Shown here: one piece after another, positions 1 to 8,342 of the stretch
Layout of the letters: the number at the start of each line of letters is the position of its first letter
How positions within the stretch are numbered: the first letter of the stretch is position 1
From: Pseudobdellovibrionaceae bacterium
GTDB taxonomy: Bacteria > Bdellovibrionota > Bdellovibrionia > Bdellovibrionales > JAGQZY01
Reading direction: 5' to 3'
DNA length: 64,000 nt
Assembly: GCA_020635085.1 (NCBI GenBank)
Contig: JACKAL010000002.1
Span: forward strand, 124,001-188,000
The notes under the pieces: generated by a model
What the model saw: the letters and a program-made list of their open reading frames with translations, nothing else
Database searches by the model: none
Told to the model about the DNA's origin: nothing
Program-made: the position numbers and the translations under genes

Positions 1-296
1 TGCTCGCGGATCAAGCGACGTTTCTTTTTAATCCCAACTAGTTCTTTTTGTAGATCCGCAATCTCCGTTAGAACATCTTCTAGCTCAGGGCCTGCCTTCA
101 GTTTTCCTTTTTTATCTATGAGTTCCTTCACGCGTATTTCATAAACTGTGATTTTACGAGATACCTCGCGAAACTCTTGATTATGAACCGCAATCGGATC
201 AGCAAAAGTAACAAGTGGAATGGCGAATACAAAAGTTAGACTTGCCCCAAAGAGCCCGAACCAACGGCAGGATCGGTAAACGGCTTTTGTTCCCAA
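1..296 (-). CDS. exported coiled-coil protein, C-terminus cut by window edge
   Basis: An open frame runs off the left edge with no stop. It overlaps the last 60 bases of the zinc-ribbon gene in another frame. From the TTG at 296 it reads a basic n-region (MGTKAVYRSCRW), a hydrophobic stretch (FGLFGASLTFVFAIPLVTFA) and a cleavage-like AlaAsp, then a charged helical region with heptad-like spacing, rich in Lys, Glu and Leu. This suggests an exported protein with a periplasmic coiled coil. No ATG lies in frame upstream and no clear ribosome binding site precedes the TTG, so the start is uncertain. Being last in the secA / zinc-ribbon run, it may be translationally coupled. Family not recognised. 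Confidence 0.55.
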   Translation of the reverse strand, partial: MGTKAVYRSCRWFGLFGASLTFVFAIPLVTFADPIAVHNQEFREVSRKITVYEIRVKELIDKKGKLKAGPELEDVLTEIADLQKELVGIKKKRRLIRE

Positions 297-1090
297 CGAA
301 TATCGACATCGATGTGTTGAATCTTGATCATCAGTAGGACGGCTTTTACCGGATTTAAATTTCGTAGGACGAGTTGCCCCCCATGAAACTTTCCTTTTAA
401 ATCTTCGAGCGTCCACACAAACCTCTTATCGTCGAGTGCCTTTAAAACTTCTCTTTTAATATCGGCAGTATCGAGCCCAGAGATGATTAAATCATAGTAA
501 TACGGACCTTCGGCGAGTTGTGATGCACTGGTTTTATCAAATTGACTCACTCCCAAAGGATCTTGTGGATTGCTTTCCGTTTCTGTCGCTTCTTGATGAT
601 CCTCCCCAGAGCCATCGAGGGCGTTAAGAAAATCTTCACTGTATTCAAGATCCTGAGGCTCTTGGTCCGCGGCCGCTGTTTCGTGAAAATCTTCTGTTGA
701 TTGCTGTTGATTCTGATCGCCCACACCGTATGCGGACATCGCGTTGTCGAAGGTTTCGGGCTCTCCCTCCATCAATCCTACTGATGAGAAGTCCTGTTCG
801 CCATCATCCGACGTATGGAGTAAAGAGTCTGCCTCGGAAAACTCCGCATGCATCTCTTCGTCGCCTTGGAGATTATTTTCTTCCAACTCGTTTTGTGACA
901 AAAGATCATCTGATTGCGGAAAAGGGGCGGCCCCGACATCGTCGCCAAGATACTCTTCCGGTGGTGGGTCCTCGCTCAGAGGTTCTACTGTGCCTTCGAT
1001 ATTCACCATGAACACTTCTGAGCAGTTCGGACATGTTGTCATGCCGAAATCTGTCTCTATCTCTGTGCCACAAGCTGGACATTTTGCCAC
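236..1090 (-). CDS. zinc-ribbon protein with acidic linker and C-terminal alpha/beta domain
   Basis: A 284-residue protein of unknown function. Residues 4-23 form a zinc ribbon of the MJ0042 type (CPAC at 4-7, CPNC at 20-23). A long, very acidic, low-complexity linker rich in Asp, Glu, Gln and Ser follows (about 35-190). A folded C-terminal domain of about 75 residues ends the protein, with hydrophobic strands near YYYDLIISGL and AVLLMIKIQHIDVDIRW. It starts at GTG 1090, preceded by AAAGG. It lies 22 bp after the secA stop on the same strand, so it is probably co-transcribed with secA. Zinc ribbon plus acidic linker architectures are common in delta-proteobacterial and Bdellovibrio regulatory or motility proteins, but no specific role is visible. 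Confidence 0.8.
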   Translation of the reverse strand: MAKCPACGTEIETDFGMTTCPNCSEVFMVNIEGTVEPLSEDPPPEEYLGDDVGAAPFPQSDDLLSQNELEENNLQGDEEMHAEFSEADSLLHTSDDGEQDFSSVGLMEGEPETFDNAMSAYGVGDQNQQQSTEDFHETAAADQEPQDLEYSEDFLNALDGSGEDHQEATETESNPQDPLGVSQFDKTSASQLAEGPYYYDLIISGLDTADIKREVLKALDDKRFVWTLEDLKGKFHGGQLVLRNLNPVKAVLLMIKIQHIDVDIRWEQKPFTDPAVGSGSLGQV

Positions 1091-1112
1091 ATCAATCCTT
1101 TGAGCGGTTTAA

Positions 1113-3776
1113 TTAAAAAAGTTTTTTCTTTTTCTTTTCTTTTCCACGCGAACGGCGTTGGGCGCGGCTCATTTGTTCATCATCCTCTGCGCTTGGGCCT
1201 ACAGACAGAGTCATCTTCTGTGCCTGGCGAGGACGTAAAGAATCAAGAATTTCCTGTTTTTCCTCTTCGGCCTCTTCTTGTTCGTGAGCGTCGACATTTA
1301 TGTCAGCGTCGTGGGCGTGCTCAATCACGAGCTTTAGCTTCATGAATTTTTCCACTACATCCGACTGCACACGTTGATTCATTTCTTCGAAGGCCAGGAA
1401 AGTCTCTTTACGGTATTCTAGAAGCGGATCCTTTTGCGCATACGCTTTTAAATTTACCGATTCGCGAATACGATCCACGCGATAAAGATGTTCCTTCCAA
1501 TAATGATCAATGGCTCCAAGGAGTAAACTACGTTGCACATCTTCGACGAGCTCTCCCATAATACGTTTCTGCTCTTCGTATTTTGCTTGAATCGCTGTTT
1601 TACATATTTCAATCAGTTGTTCTGTATCAACACTTGCTGGTATTTCTACTTCGGCACCAAATTGCGTTTCGATCGCGGAAACCAGTCCCGGTAAATTCCA
1701 TGTTTGGCGTTTTGCATTTTCGTTTGCATAGGTATCCAATAGATCAGAGAGTATCTCCCCCATCATTTCGCGAATACGTTCTTCGAAAACACTTTTCTCA
1801 CCACCCTCTTCCAAAAGAGCTCGGCGCATAGAATATACTTTTGTTCTCTGGAGATTCATCACATCATCGAACTCCAAGAGATGCTTACGAATATCAAAGT
1901 TGTGGCCTTCCACTTTACGTTGAGCACCCTCAATGGAACGCGACACCATTCGCGCTGTCATCGGCTCATCTTCAGGGATATTAAAAAGCGGACTATCCAT
2001 AATTTTCTTAATGCGCTCACCATTAAACTTGCGCATTAAATCATCTTCTAATGACAAATAAAAGCGTGACTCCCCCGGGTCTCCTTGACGTCCAGAACGA
2101 CCTCGGAGCTGATTATCAATACGACGAGACTCGTGGCGCTCGGTTCCGATGATGTAAAGACCGCCCGCAGTCAGCACATCTTGTTTTTCTTTTTCGCATT
2201 GAACTTTGTATTTTTCCAGAGAGGTTTGGTACTCCGGTGTACCTGGCTCTTTACCTTCGGCGCGCACTAAAAATTCGGAGTTCCCTCCCAAAATAATGTC
2301 GGTCCCACGGCCCGCCATGTTGGTAGCAATAGTAACTGCTCCTTTGCGACCGGCTTGTGCTACGATCTCAGCTTCTTTTTCGTGGTATTTTGCATTGAGC
2401 ACAGTGTGGGGCACATTCATTTTTTTGAGCGCAGCTCCCAAGAGCTCTGACTTTTCGATACTCACCGTACCCACCAGCACGGGCTGACCCTTTTCGCGCC
2501 GTTCGTTGATATCTTTTATAATGGCATTGAATTTACCGTTCTCACTTTTATAAACCACGTCGTCCATGTCTTTACGAACCATTGGTTTATTGGTCGGTAT
2601 GACGACCACATCCAAATTATAAATCTTTTTAAATTCTGGTGCTTCGGTATCGGCGGTACCCGTCATACCTGAAAGCTTGTTGTACATACGAAAATAGTTT
2701 TGAAAAGTGATCGATGCGAGCGTTTGATTTTCGTTTTTAATGGGAACACCCTCTTTCGCCTCAACGGCTTGGTGAAGGCCGTCGCTCCAACGTCGTCCAT
2801 CCATCAAGCGGCCAGTGAACTCATCGACAATAATAATTTCTCCATCGCGGACCATGTAATCCACATCTTTCTTAAATAAATGAATCGCCTTGAGTGCTTG
2901 GTAGATGTGATGCAAATAATCGATATGTTGTGGGTCGTAAAGGTTCTCAATACCCATAAGCTCTTCTAGACGGGTATTCCCTTCTTCGGTAAGAGCCACA
3001 GAACGATTTTTTTCCTCCACCGTAAAGTGCTCTTCCGCCTTTAGATGTTTTACGACGGAATGCACCTCTTGATAAATGCGCGTGTTATCTTCAGCGGGAC
3101 CAGAAATAATCAGTGGTGTTCGCGCCTCATCGATCAGAATCGAATCGCACTCATCCACAATAGCAAAATTGAGCGGACGCTGAACATAATCAGACAAGCG
3201 AAACTTCATATTGTCCCGCAGATAATCAAACCCTAATTCATTGTTCGTCGCATAAGTGATATCTGAATTGTAAGCGGCCTGGCGTTGAGCATCGTTTAAG
3301 TTATGAACGATGATACCCGTACTAAGCCCCAAATAACCATAAAGACGGCCCATCCACTCCGCATCGCGACGGGCGAGGTAATCGTTAACCGTCACAACAT
3401 GAACGCCCTTACCACTAAGAGCATTTAAGTAAACCGGTAAAGTGGCCACTAAGGTTTTCCCCTCACCGGTTCTCATTTCGGCAATGGAACCTTTATGGAG
3501 AATATATCCACCCACCAACTGCATATCGTAGTGGCGCATACCCAGCTCTCGGCGACTAGCCTCGCGGCACACCGCAAAAGCCTCTGGTAAAATATCATCT
3601 AAGGTTTCGCCATTGGCTAAACGCTCTTTAAAAATCCCGGTCATGCCTTTGAGTTCCGTTTCTGACATGGCCTTGAACTTTTCCTCAAGAGAGTTGATTT
3701 GATCTATAATCGGGCGAATCGTCTTCATTTGACGGTCGTGTTGCGTTCCAATAATTTTAGCAATTAAATTAAACAT
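1113..3776 (-). CDS. secA: SecA, preprotein translocase ATPase
   Basis: The motor ATPase that drives unfolded preproteins through SecYEG. All core regions are visible in 887 residues: Walker A MRTGEGKTLV at 101-110, Walker B DECDSILIDEART near 210, the preprotein cross-linking domain, helicase motifs such as TNMAGRGTDI and QLRGRSGRQGD, and the helical scaffold/wing region. The C-terminus ends in a basic tail (RSRGKEKKKKKLF) and lacks the usual Cys-x-Cys-x8-Cys-His/Cys zinc motif that binds SecB and lipid. The start ATG is preceded by AAGG at good spacing. The 152-bp gap from trmL probably holds its own promoter. The zinc-ribbon gene follows it. Confidence 0.97.
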   Translation of the reverse strand: MFNLIAKIIGTQHDRQMKTIRPIIDQINSLEEKFKAMSETELKGMTGIFKERLANGETLDDILPEAFAVCREASRRELGMRHYDMQLVGGYILHKGSIAEMRTGEGKTLVATLPVYLNALSGKGVHVVTVNDYLARRDAEWMGRLYGYLGLSTGIIVHNLNDAQRQAAYNSDITYATNNELGFDYLRDNMKFRLSDYVQRPLNFAIVDECDSILIDEARTPLIISGPAEDNTRIYQEVHSVVKHLKAEEHFTVEEKNRSVALTEEGNTRLEELMGIENLYDPQHIDYLHHIYQALKAIHLFKKDVDYMVRDGEIIIVDEFTGRLMDGRRWSDGLHQAVEAKEGVPIKNENQTLASITFQNYFRMYNKLSGMTGTADTEAPEFKKIYNLDVVVIPTNKPMVRKDMDDVVYKSENGKFNAIIKDINERREKGQPVLVGTVSIEKSELLGAALKKMNVPHTVLNAKYHEKEAEIVAQAGRKGAVTIATNMAGRGTDIILGGNSEFLVRAEGKEPGTPEYQTSLEKYKVQCEKEKQDVLTAGGLYIIGTERHESRRIDNQLRGRSGRQGDPGESRFYLSLEDDLMRKFNGERIKKIMDSPLFNIPEDEPMTARMVSRSIEGAQRKVEGHNFDIRKHLLEFDDVMNLQRTKVYSMRRALLEEGGEKSVFEERIREMMGEILSDLLDTYANENAKRQTWNLPGLVSAIETQFGAEVEIPASVDTEQLIEICKTAIQAKYEEQKRIMGELVEDVQRSLLLGAIDHYWKEHLYRVDRIRESVNLKAYAQKDPLLEYRKETFLAFEEMNQRVQSDVVEKFMKLKLVIEHAHDADINVDAHEQEEAEEEKQEILDSLRPRQAQKMTLSVGPSAEDDEQMSRAQRRSRGKEKKKKKLF

Positions 3777-3928
3777 AATGATTTACCTTACCTGAAGCCG
3801 TGACTGATGGGTAGCGTCTCGTAGCATTTTCATCAGTGATTTAAAGCAAGATGTGTCCTTACCCAAAAATGTCCAGGGCTATCCTCGAGTGTGTGCGAAA
3901 TTTGAGCTCAAATCACAACGACGAACGC

Positions 3929-4393
3929 CTAGGGCAAAGGTGCACGGTTGTGACGAAAGACCTCATAAACACCAATAGCCACTGCATTCGAAAGATTCAA
4001 GCTACGTACAGCGCCAATCATGGGAATGCGTACACATTGCTGTGCGTTCTCATGCAGAATGTCCGCGCTCAATCCCCGAGTTTCTGGTCCAAAGACAAGC
4101 CATGAGTCGACACTATAATGATAATCATAAAAATCTTGGGCACTCTTCGTAGTAAAGTAGACTCTGTTGGCGCTTGTCGCTGCTTGTTGGGATTGAAACT
4201 CTGCCCAAGAGTTGTAAGTAGTTAATTTTAAGTGTGGCCAATAATCCAAACCCGCACGACGCACCTGTTTGTCATCGATAGAAAAACCTAAGGGCCCCAC
4301 TAAATGCAAATGGCAATTCATTGCCACGCAGGTGCGCGCAATATTTCCTGTATTGTGAGGGATTTCGGGCTCTACAAGAACAATATTTAACAT
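3929..4393 (-). CDS. trmL: TrmL, tRNA wobble (cytidine/uridine-34) 2'-O-methyltransferase
   Basis: SPOUT-superfamily methyltransferase of 154 residues, the normal TrmL length. It methylates the ribose of the wobble base in tRNA-Leu anticodons using S-adenosylmethionine. The N-terminus has the family hallmark VEPEIPHNTGNIART. The knotted cofactor site shows VFGPETRGL near 103 and a C-terminal IPM...RSLNLSNAVAIGVYE. Its ATG overlaps the stop of the upstream GGCT-like gene (TAATG), so the two are translationally coupled. secA lies downstream on the same strand. Confidence 0.93.
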   Translation of the reverse strand: MLNIVLVEPEIPHNTGNIARTCVAMNCHLHLVGPLGFSIDDKQVRRAGLDYWPHLKLTTYNSWAEFQSQQAATSANRVYFTTKSAQDFYDYHYSVDSWLVFGPETRGLSADILHENAQQCVRIPMIGAVRSLNLSNAVAIGVYEVFRHNRAPLP

Positions 4394-4986
4394 TAAAGAA
4401 ACAGGCTGATCTCTGTACCAAGCTTAGTCAGTGCTAGGCGACGACCTTTATCCACAATCAGCTCTAAAGACATCAATTCTCGATATAACGCCATATCCAC
4501 AGGAACAATTTCCCGTCCACGGGCCTGAGCTAATTTTTGAATATATGTTTTTTGACGTTCAGTAAGTTTGCCAATGAGATCGTTACTAACGCCAGGCAAT
4601 GGGATGCTTAATTTCTCATCCACAATGCGCTGAAGGCCGCTTATTTTTTTATCGGAGTTTAAGCAATAGGTCTGAGCTTGTTGAACGGAAGAATCAATAA
4701 GAACGTCCACAGCTTTGCGCGTTACAAAATTCTTTTTAGGGGATGACATATCATAACCACAAAGCGCATCTAAAACGGGCAAATAAGACTCTGGACACTC
4801 CAACTCTACAAGGTGCCCAGGAACTAAAGACGCGCCCTCGGTAACCATAAGTGGTAGTCCACAATACAATTGGTAAAGGTCTCCCTTTACATAACCCCGT
4901 TCTTTTTTTGTAATGAACTCTTGAAAGCGGGAATGGCACTGTTGGTTTTCGTCATAAACCCCATAAAGAAAAAAAGAAAATGTCAT
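4393..4986 (-). CDS. gamma-glutamylcyclotransferase-fold protein with winged-helix-like tail
   Basis: A 197-residue protein if started at ATG 4986, which has AAGGG(TGGGT) five bases upstream. A longer frame begins at GTG 5037 without a ribosome binding site. The first 100 residues resemble the GGCT/AIG2-like fold: FFLYG near the start, a GYVKGDLYQL strand, and ALCGYD at the end. The normal GGCT active-site acid is hard to place, so activity is uncertain. The C-terminal 70 residues (LTERQKTYIQKLAQARGR ... ALYRELMSLELI ... LALTKLG) look like a winged helix, with the usual helix, Gly-poor turn and LTxxG wing. That would be an unusual fusion. It overlaps trmL by TAATG. Confidence 0.65.
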   Translation of the reverse strand: MTFSFFLYGVYDENQQCHSRFQEFITKKERGYVKGDLYQLYCGLPLMVTEGASLVPGHLVELECPESYLPVLDALCGYDMSSPKKNFVTRKAVDVLIDSSVQQAQTYCLNSDKKISGLQRIVDEKLSIPLPGVSNDLIGKLTERQKTYIQKLAQARGREIVPVDMALYRELMSLELIVDKGRRLALTKLGTEISLFL

Positions 4987-5210
4987 ACCCACCCTTTTTA
5001 AACGAAGTGTCCCCAAAAACTCTACGTAAAAATCCACTTTATGGCTGTTACGTAGTCCTACAACAGGCTCTTTAAGAGGTTAGGGGTATATCAAAATTAA
5101 ATGGGCAGCGCAAATCGACCGACAACGCACATGGCTTTGACATTTTTTCCGGCGCCCAAGAATTGGATAAAACGTTAATGACCGCAAAAAAAATTCTCTT
5201 CGCTTGTCCT

Positions 5211-5239
5211 TTGACAGCCTTGCCTTTACCGATTAATTT
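5211..5239 (+). promoter_or_regulatory. candidate sigma-70-type promoter of glnB-glnA
   Basis: TTGACA at 5211-5216 and TAATTT at 5234-5239 are 17 bp apart, just before glnB. The -35 is a perfect consensus match; the -10 matches only three of six bases. A start about seven bases downstream would leave only a few untranslated bases before the glnB ATG at 5251, which fits the absence of a ribosome binding site there. No TGGCAC-N5-TTGC sigma-54 site was found in the gap. Confidence 0.35.
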
Positions 5240-5250
5240 ATAGTTCCATA

Positions 5251-5589
5251 ATGAAAAAAATTGAGGCCTTCATTAAGCCGTTTAAGTTGGATGATGTTGT
5301 AGATGCTTTATCGGAAATCGGTGTCGAAGGAATCTCTGTCAGCGAAGTGCGCGGGTTTGGTCGCCAAAAAGGACGAACCGAAATTTATAGAGGCGCAGAA
5401 TATGTCGTCGATTTTCTTCCAAAAATCAAATTAGAACTGGTTGTCAACGATGGTCTTGTAGAACAGGCTGTGGAAGCTATTCGCGCGTCGGCACACACAG
5501 GAAAAGTCGGCGATGGCAAAATATTTATATTGGATGTTTCTGCCGCATTAAGAATTCGCACCGGCGAAACGGATGAGAATGCGATTTAG
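5251..5589 (+). CDS. glnB: GlnB, PII nitrogen signalling protein
   Basis: Trimeric PII protein that reads 2-oxoglutarate, ATP/ADP and glutamine status and controls glutamine synthetase and nitrogen transcription. The 112 residues match the family length and include GRQKG (37-41) and the T-loop RGAEYVVDF with the uridylylation Tyr51. The C-terminal RIRTGETDENAI is also typical. The start at MKKIEAFIKPFKLDDV is fixed by homology, yet no Shine-Dalgarno sequence precedes it (the upstream bases are TTTATAGTTCCATA). Leaderless or weak initiation is therefore likely. glnA follows 66 bp downstream. Confidence 0.96.
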   Translation: MKKIEAFIKPFKLDDVVDALSEIGVEGISVSEVRGFGRQKGRTEIYRGAEYVVDFLPKIKLELVVNDGLVEQAVEAIRASAHTGKVGDGKIFILDVSAALRIRTGETDENAI

Positions 5590-5655
5590 TTATTAACTTA
5601 TTGGTAGAATATTTTTTAAAAAATTTTTAGGCTTACACGCCAAAGGAGATGCAAG

Positions 5656-7068
5656 ATGAATGCACAAGAAGCAATAGACTTTGCCTACAAGCAAGGGGCA
5701 CACATGGTGGACTTTAAGTTTTCCGATATGCTTGGGGCATGGCAACACCTCACTATTCCACTGCATAAATTAAAAAGTGATATCTTCGAAGAGGGCGTGG
5801 GCTTCGATGGTTCTTCGTGCCGCGGCTGGCGCGCCATCAATGAGTCCGACATGGTTCTCATGCCCGACCCGGCTTCTGCACAAATGGACCCGTTTTCCAA
5901 AGTACCAACAATCTCTTTTATCTGCGATGTGGTTTTACCGGAAACACTCACCCCCTATGATCGCGACCCGCGCCAAATTGCAAAAAAAGCGTTGGCTTAT
6001 TTAAATTCGACAGGAATTGCTGATACAGCATATTTTGGACCCGAAGCAGAGTTTTTTATTTTTGACGATGTTCGCTACAGCCAAAATCAATTTGGTGGTT
6101 TCTATCAAATTGATTCTGATGCCGGCGCCTGGAACAGCGGCCGCAACGAAGGCGGTCACAATCTTGGCTACAAACCGCGACATAAAGAAGGTTATTTTGC
6201 TGCTATGCCTATGGATAACCTCCACGATATTCGCGATGAAATTTGTATTGAATTGGATAAGTTGGGTTTAAATGTGGAACGTCATCACTACGAAGTCGCT
6301 TGTTCGCAATGTGAAATTAATTATCAGTTTGATAGTTTGGTGAATTCTGCAGACAAGTTGCAGTGGTTTAAGTATGTGGTAAAAAACATTGCCCGTCGCC
6401 ACAATAAATCTGCGACCTTTATGCCTAAACCTATTTTTGGCGATAATGGTTCAGGACAACATGTCCATATGTCTTTATGGAAGAATGGTAAGAACCTTTT
6501 TGCTGGAAACCAATACGCTGGCCTTTCCGAAACCGCTCTCTTTTTTGTCGGCGGCATCTTAAAGCATGCACCTTCATTGTGTGGGTTTACCAACCCGCTA
6601 ACCAATTCTTATAAGCGTCTTGTTCCTGGATTTGAAGCACCGATTAAACTTGCCTACAGTTTTAAAAATCGTTCTGCAGCTGTGCGTATCCCGAACTCTG
6701 GTGATAGTCCCAATGCGAAACGTATTGAATTCCGCACTCCTGATTCTGGCTCCAACCCCTACCTTTCCTTCGCTGCTTTATTGATGGCGGGAATCGATGG
6801 GATTCAAAATCGTATTCACCCTGGTGATCCATTAGACAAAGACATTTACGGTCTTCCTCCGCAAGAGGCAGCGAAAGTGCCTTCGATCCCAGGAACTCTA
6901 GATCAAACGTTGACTCACTTAAAAGAAAAGCACGACTTCTTACTTAAAGGTGAAGTGTTCAGCAAAGACTTCGTCGACAATTGGGTAAACTACAAAATGG
7001 AGAAGGAAATTTTACCAATTCAACAAAGACCTTCGCCGTTTGAGTTTCACTTGTATTACGATTTATAA
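5656..7068 (+). CDS. glnA: GlnA, type I glutamine synthetase
   Basis: Makes glutamine from glutamate, ammonia and ATP as a dodecamer. The 470 residues carry the GSI hallmarks: VGFDGSSCRGW near 48, the metal and ATP site FGPEAEFFIFDD near 127, NGSGQHVHMSLW near 270, and the glutamate-site RIPNSG. IYGLPPQEA near residue 397 is the adenylylation tyrosine region of GSI-beta enzymes, so GlnE-type control is expected. A strong AAAGGAG ribosome binding site precedes ATG 5656. It is paired with glnB, the classic regulator-target arrangement. Confidence 0.98.
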   Translation: MNAQEAIDFAYKQGAHMVDFKFSDMLGAWQHLTIPLHKLKSDIFEEGVGFDGSSCRGWRAINESDMVLMPDPASAQMDPFSKVPTISFICDVVLPETLTPYDRDPRQIAKKALAYLNSTGIADTAYFGPEAEFFIFDDVRYSQNQFGGFYQIDSDAGAWNSGRNEGGHNLGYKPRHKEGYFAAMPMDNLHDIRDEICIELDKLGLNVERHHYEVACSQCEINYQFDSLVNSADKLQWFKYVVKNIARRHNKSATFMPKPIFGDNGSGQHVHMSLWKNGKNLFAGNQYAGLSETALFFVGGILKHAPSLCGFTNPLTNSYKRLVPGFEAPIKLAYSFKNRSAAVRIPNSGDSPNAKRIEFRTPDSGSNPYLSFAALLMAGIDGIQNRIHPGDPLDKDIYGLPPQEAAKVPSIPGTLDQTLTHLKEKHDFLLKGEVFSKDFVDNWVNYKMEKEILPIQQRPSPFEFHLYYDL

Positions 7069-7083
7069 ACTCAATACCAATGC

Positions 7084-7137
7084 CGGCCTGTGGAACATCT
7101 TATGGTTTGTTCCCTTTCGCCTTTTGTACACAGGCCG
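7084..7137. terminator. nested hairpin between convergent glnA and lipoprotein gene
   Basis: Outer arms CGGCCTGTG (7084-7092) and CACAGGCCG (7129-7137) pair perfectly. An inner GGAACA (7093-7098) and TGTTCC (7108-7113) pair can also form. The structure sits where glnA ends and the minus-strand lipoprotein gene ends, overlapping the last codons of the latter. There is no long T-run on either side, so it may stabilise 3' ends rather than act as a classic intrinsic terminator. Confidence 0.45.
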
Positions 7138-7693
7138 AAGCTTTAGATAAAATAGCCTTTTCTTGTGCAACCGTTGTGGAATAATATGTGCGTGTTTCAA
7201 GAGTTTGCTTAACCGTCTGCCCTTGATAAACAAGCTGTGCATCTATGGTTAGGGTAACCTTTGGTCCCTTGAGCGCATCAACAGAATATTGAGTCGTTAC
7301 AAGCGGTGTAACCACGACTCCTTGAATGTTGGCGAGAATCCCTAGGAATTCCTCCTTGCCTAAATCATTGGGAATAATCGCGCCATTAGACTGCATGCGA
7401 CCAATCACGCGATAAAGTTGGGTGGAATCAGAAATACTTTTAGCATCATACACTGTACCATCGGCATCGATCTTAAATAAAAAGGTCGATACACTTTGCC
7501 CCTGTACACTGAGCTCCTGACATGGATCTTGTTGTTGTTGAGGGTTTGTCGATCCAACAACAGATTGTACTGTTGCGTTCTCAAGCCACACGCCCACCAT
7601 GTTCGCTGGTGGTGTTGATTTGCTACTACCGCTACCACCACAGGCCGTAAGACCCATCGTCGCGGCAAAAATTAAAACGAGTGTTTTCATCAT
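7100..7693 (-). CDS. lipoprotein of unknown function
   Basis: A 197-residue predicted lipoprotein. The start is the ATG at 7693, because AGGAG lies six bases upstream; a longer frame from 7717 has no ribosome binding site. The signal peptide MMKTLVLIFAATMGLTAC ends in the lipobox LTAC, followed by GGSGSSKS. The body is mostly beta-strand-like and Gln/Thr rich, with a Cys-containing segment (QQQQDPCQEL) and a second Cys close to the C-terminus (SKASACVQKA), possibly one disulfide. No family recognised. It runs divergently from the lipoprotein at 7878 and converges on glnA. Confidence 0.8.
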   Translation of the reverse strand: MMKTLVLIFAATMGLTACGGSGSSKSTPPANMVGVWLENATVQSVVGSTNPQQQQDPCQELSVQGQSVSTFLFKIDADGTVYDAKSISDSTQLYRVIGRMQSNGAIIPNDLGKEEFLGILANIQGVVVTPLVTTQYSVDALKGPKVTLTIDAQLVYQGQTVKQTLETRTYYSTTVAQEKAILSKASACVQKAKGNKP

Positions 7694-7819
7694 GTAATTC
7701 TCCTTGTTGCTAAACATGCCTCTCAGAATGAAGCATTAGTTTATCTGCATAAAGGATAAGAAACGAACCGATAACATAATGGGTCGAACCCTTCCAGCTG
7801 AATAATTCACGTAGGGCTG

Positions 7820-7848
7820 TTGACTGGTAATCGTGATGCCAACATACT
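7820..7848 (+). promoter_or_regulatory. sigma-70-like promoter of the lipoprotein at 7878
   Basis: TTGACT (7820-7825) and CATACT (7843-7848) lie exactly 17 bp apart. Transcription would start near 7855, leaving a short leader containing the GAGGAG ribosome binding site before ATG 7878. Confidence 0.55.
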
Positions 7849-7877
7849 TTAGCTAAACGTAAAGATGAGGAGAATTT

Positions 7878-8342
7878 ATGAAATCTTTTTTAGCCCTTAT
7901 AGTAGGCCTGAGCATTTTTGCAATCGGCTGTTCGCACATGGAGACCGTCAACGAAACATACACGGCAACAGATCCAGCCTTTCAGCGCAGTTTTGAAAAA
8001 CCAAAATCTGATTGTCTTCAAGCCAGTGTAAAAACTTTAAAGGAAATGGGCGCAGGTATTGATTCACAATCAGGTCAGGAAGTTATTTCCACGCGCTACA
8101 ATGCTTTTCGCTTTGCGACTACTACTGGCACGGCGTCGTCCGCAACGTCGGTGATGAATGACCAACAAGCGAAAATTTATCTGCACGTCGAAGATGACGG
8201 CAAAGGTTGTGCCGTTAAAATGACACGCGTACGCGCCTGGAATAACGGACAAGAGTTTGAGAAGATTGATGTGGATTTTACAAAAAAAATGGTCGCTACT
8301 CCATTCTTCAGAGATCTGTCTGAGCGCCTTTCTAGACTATAG
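7878..8342 (+). CDS. small lipoprotein of unknown function
   Basis: A 154-residue predicted lipoprotein: MKSFLALIVGLSIFAIGC with lipobox AIGC, then SHMETVNETYTATDP. The mature part contains two further cysteines (SDC and KGC) and an alternating strand pattern. Strong ribosome binding site GAGGAG before ATG. Its TAG stop (8340-8342) abuts the TAG stop (8337-8339, minus) of the truncated methyltransferase copy, so the two frames share a CTATAG end. This suggests it once converged directly with the intact methyltransferase gene. No named family recognised. Confidence 0.8.
   Translation: MKSFLALIVGLSIFAIGCSHMETVNETYTATDPAFQRSFEKPKSDCLQASVKTLKEMGAGIDSQSGQEVISTRYNAFRFATTTGTASSATSVMNDQQAKIYLHVEDDGKGCAVKMTRVRAWNNGQEFEKIDVDFTKKMVATPFFRDLSERLSRL

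Noticed and set aside
697..1345. Plus-strand frames opposite the zinc-ribbon and secA genes
   Set aside because: Mirror frames of well-supported genes; no ribosome binding sites or recognisable domains.
4393..5037. Possible RecO or other repair protein, from size and position
   Set aside because: The N-terminal FLYG / GDLY / GYD pattern fits the GGCT-like fold, not the RecO OB-fold and zinc motif.
5038..5250. Sigma-54 promoter before glnB-glnA
   Set aside because: TGGCTTTGACATTTTTT has the GG but lacks the GC at -12; no better -24/-12 match is present.
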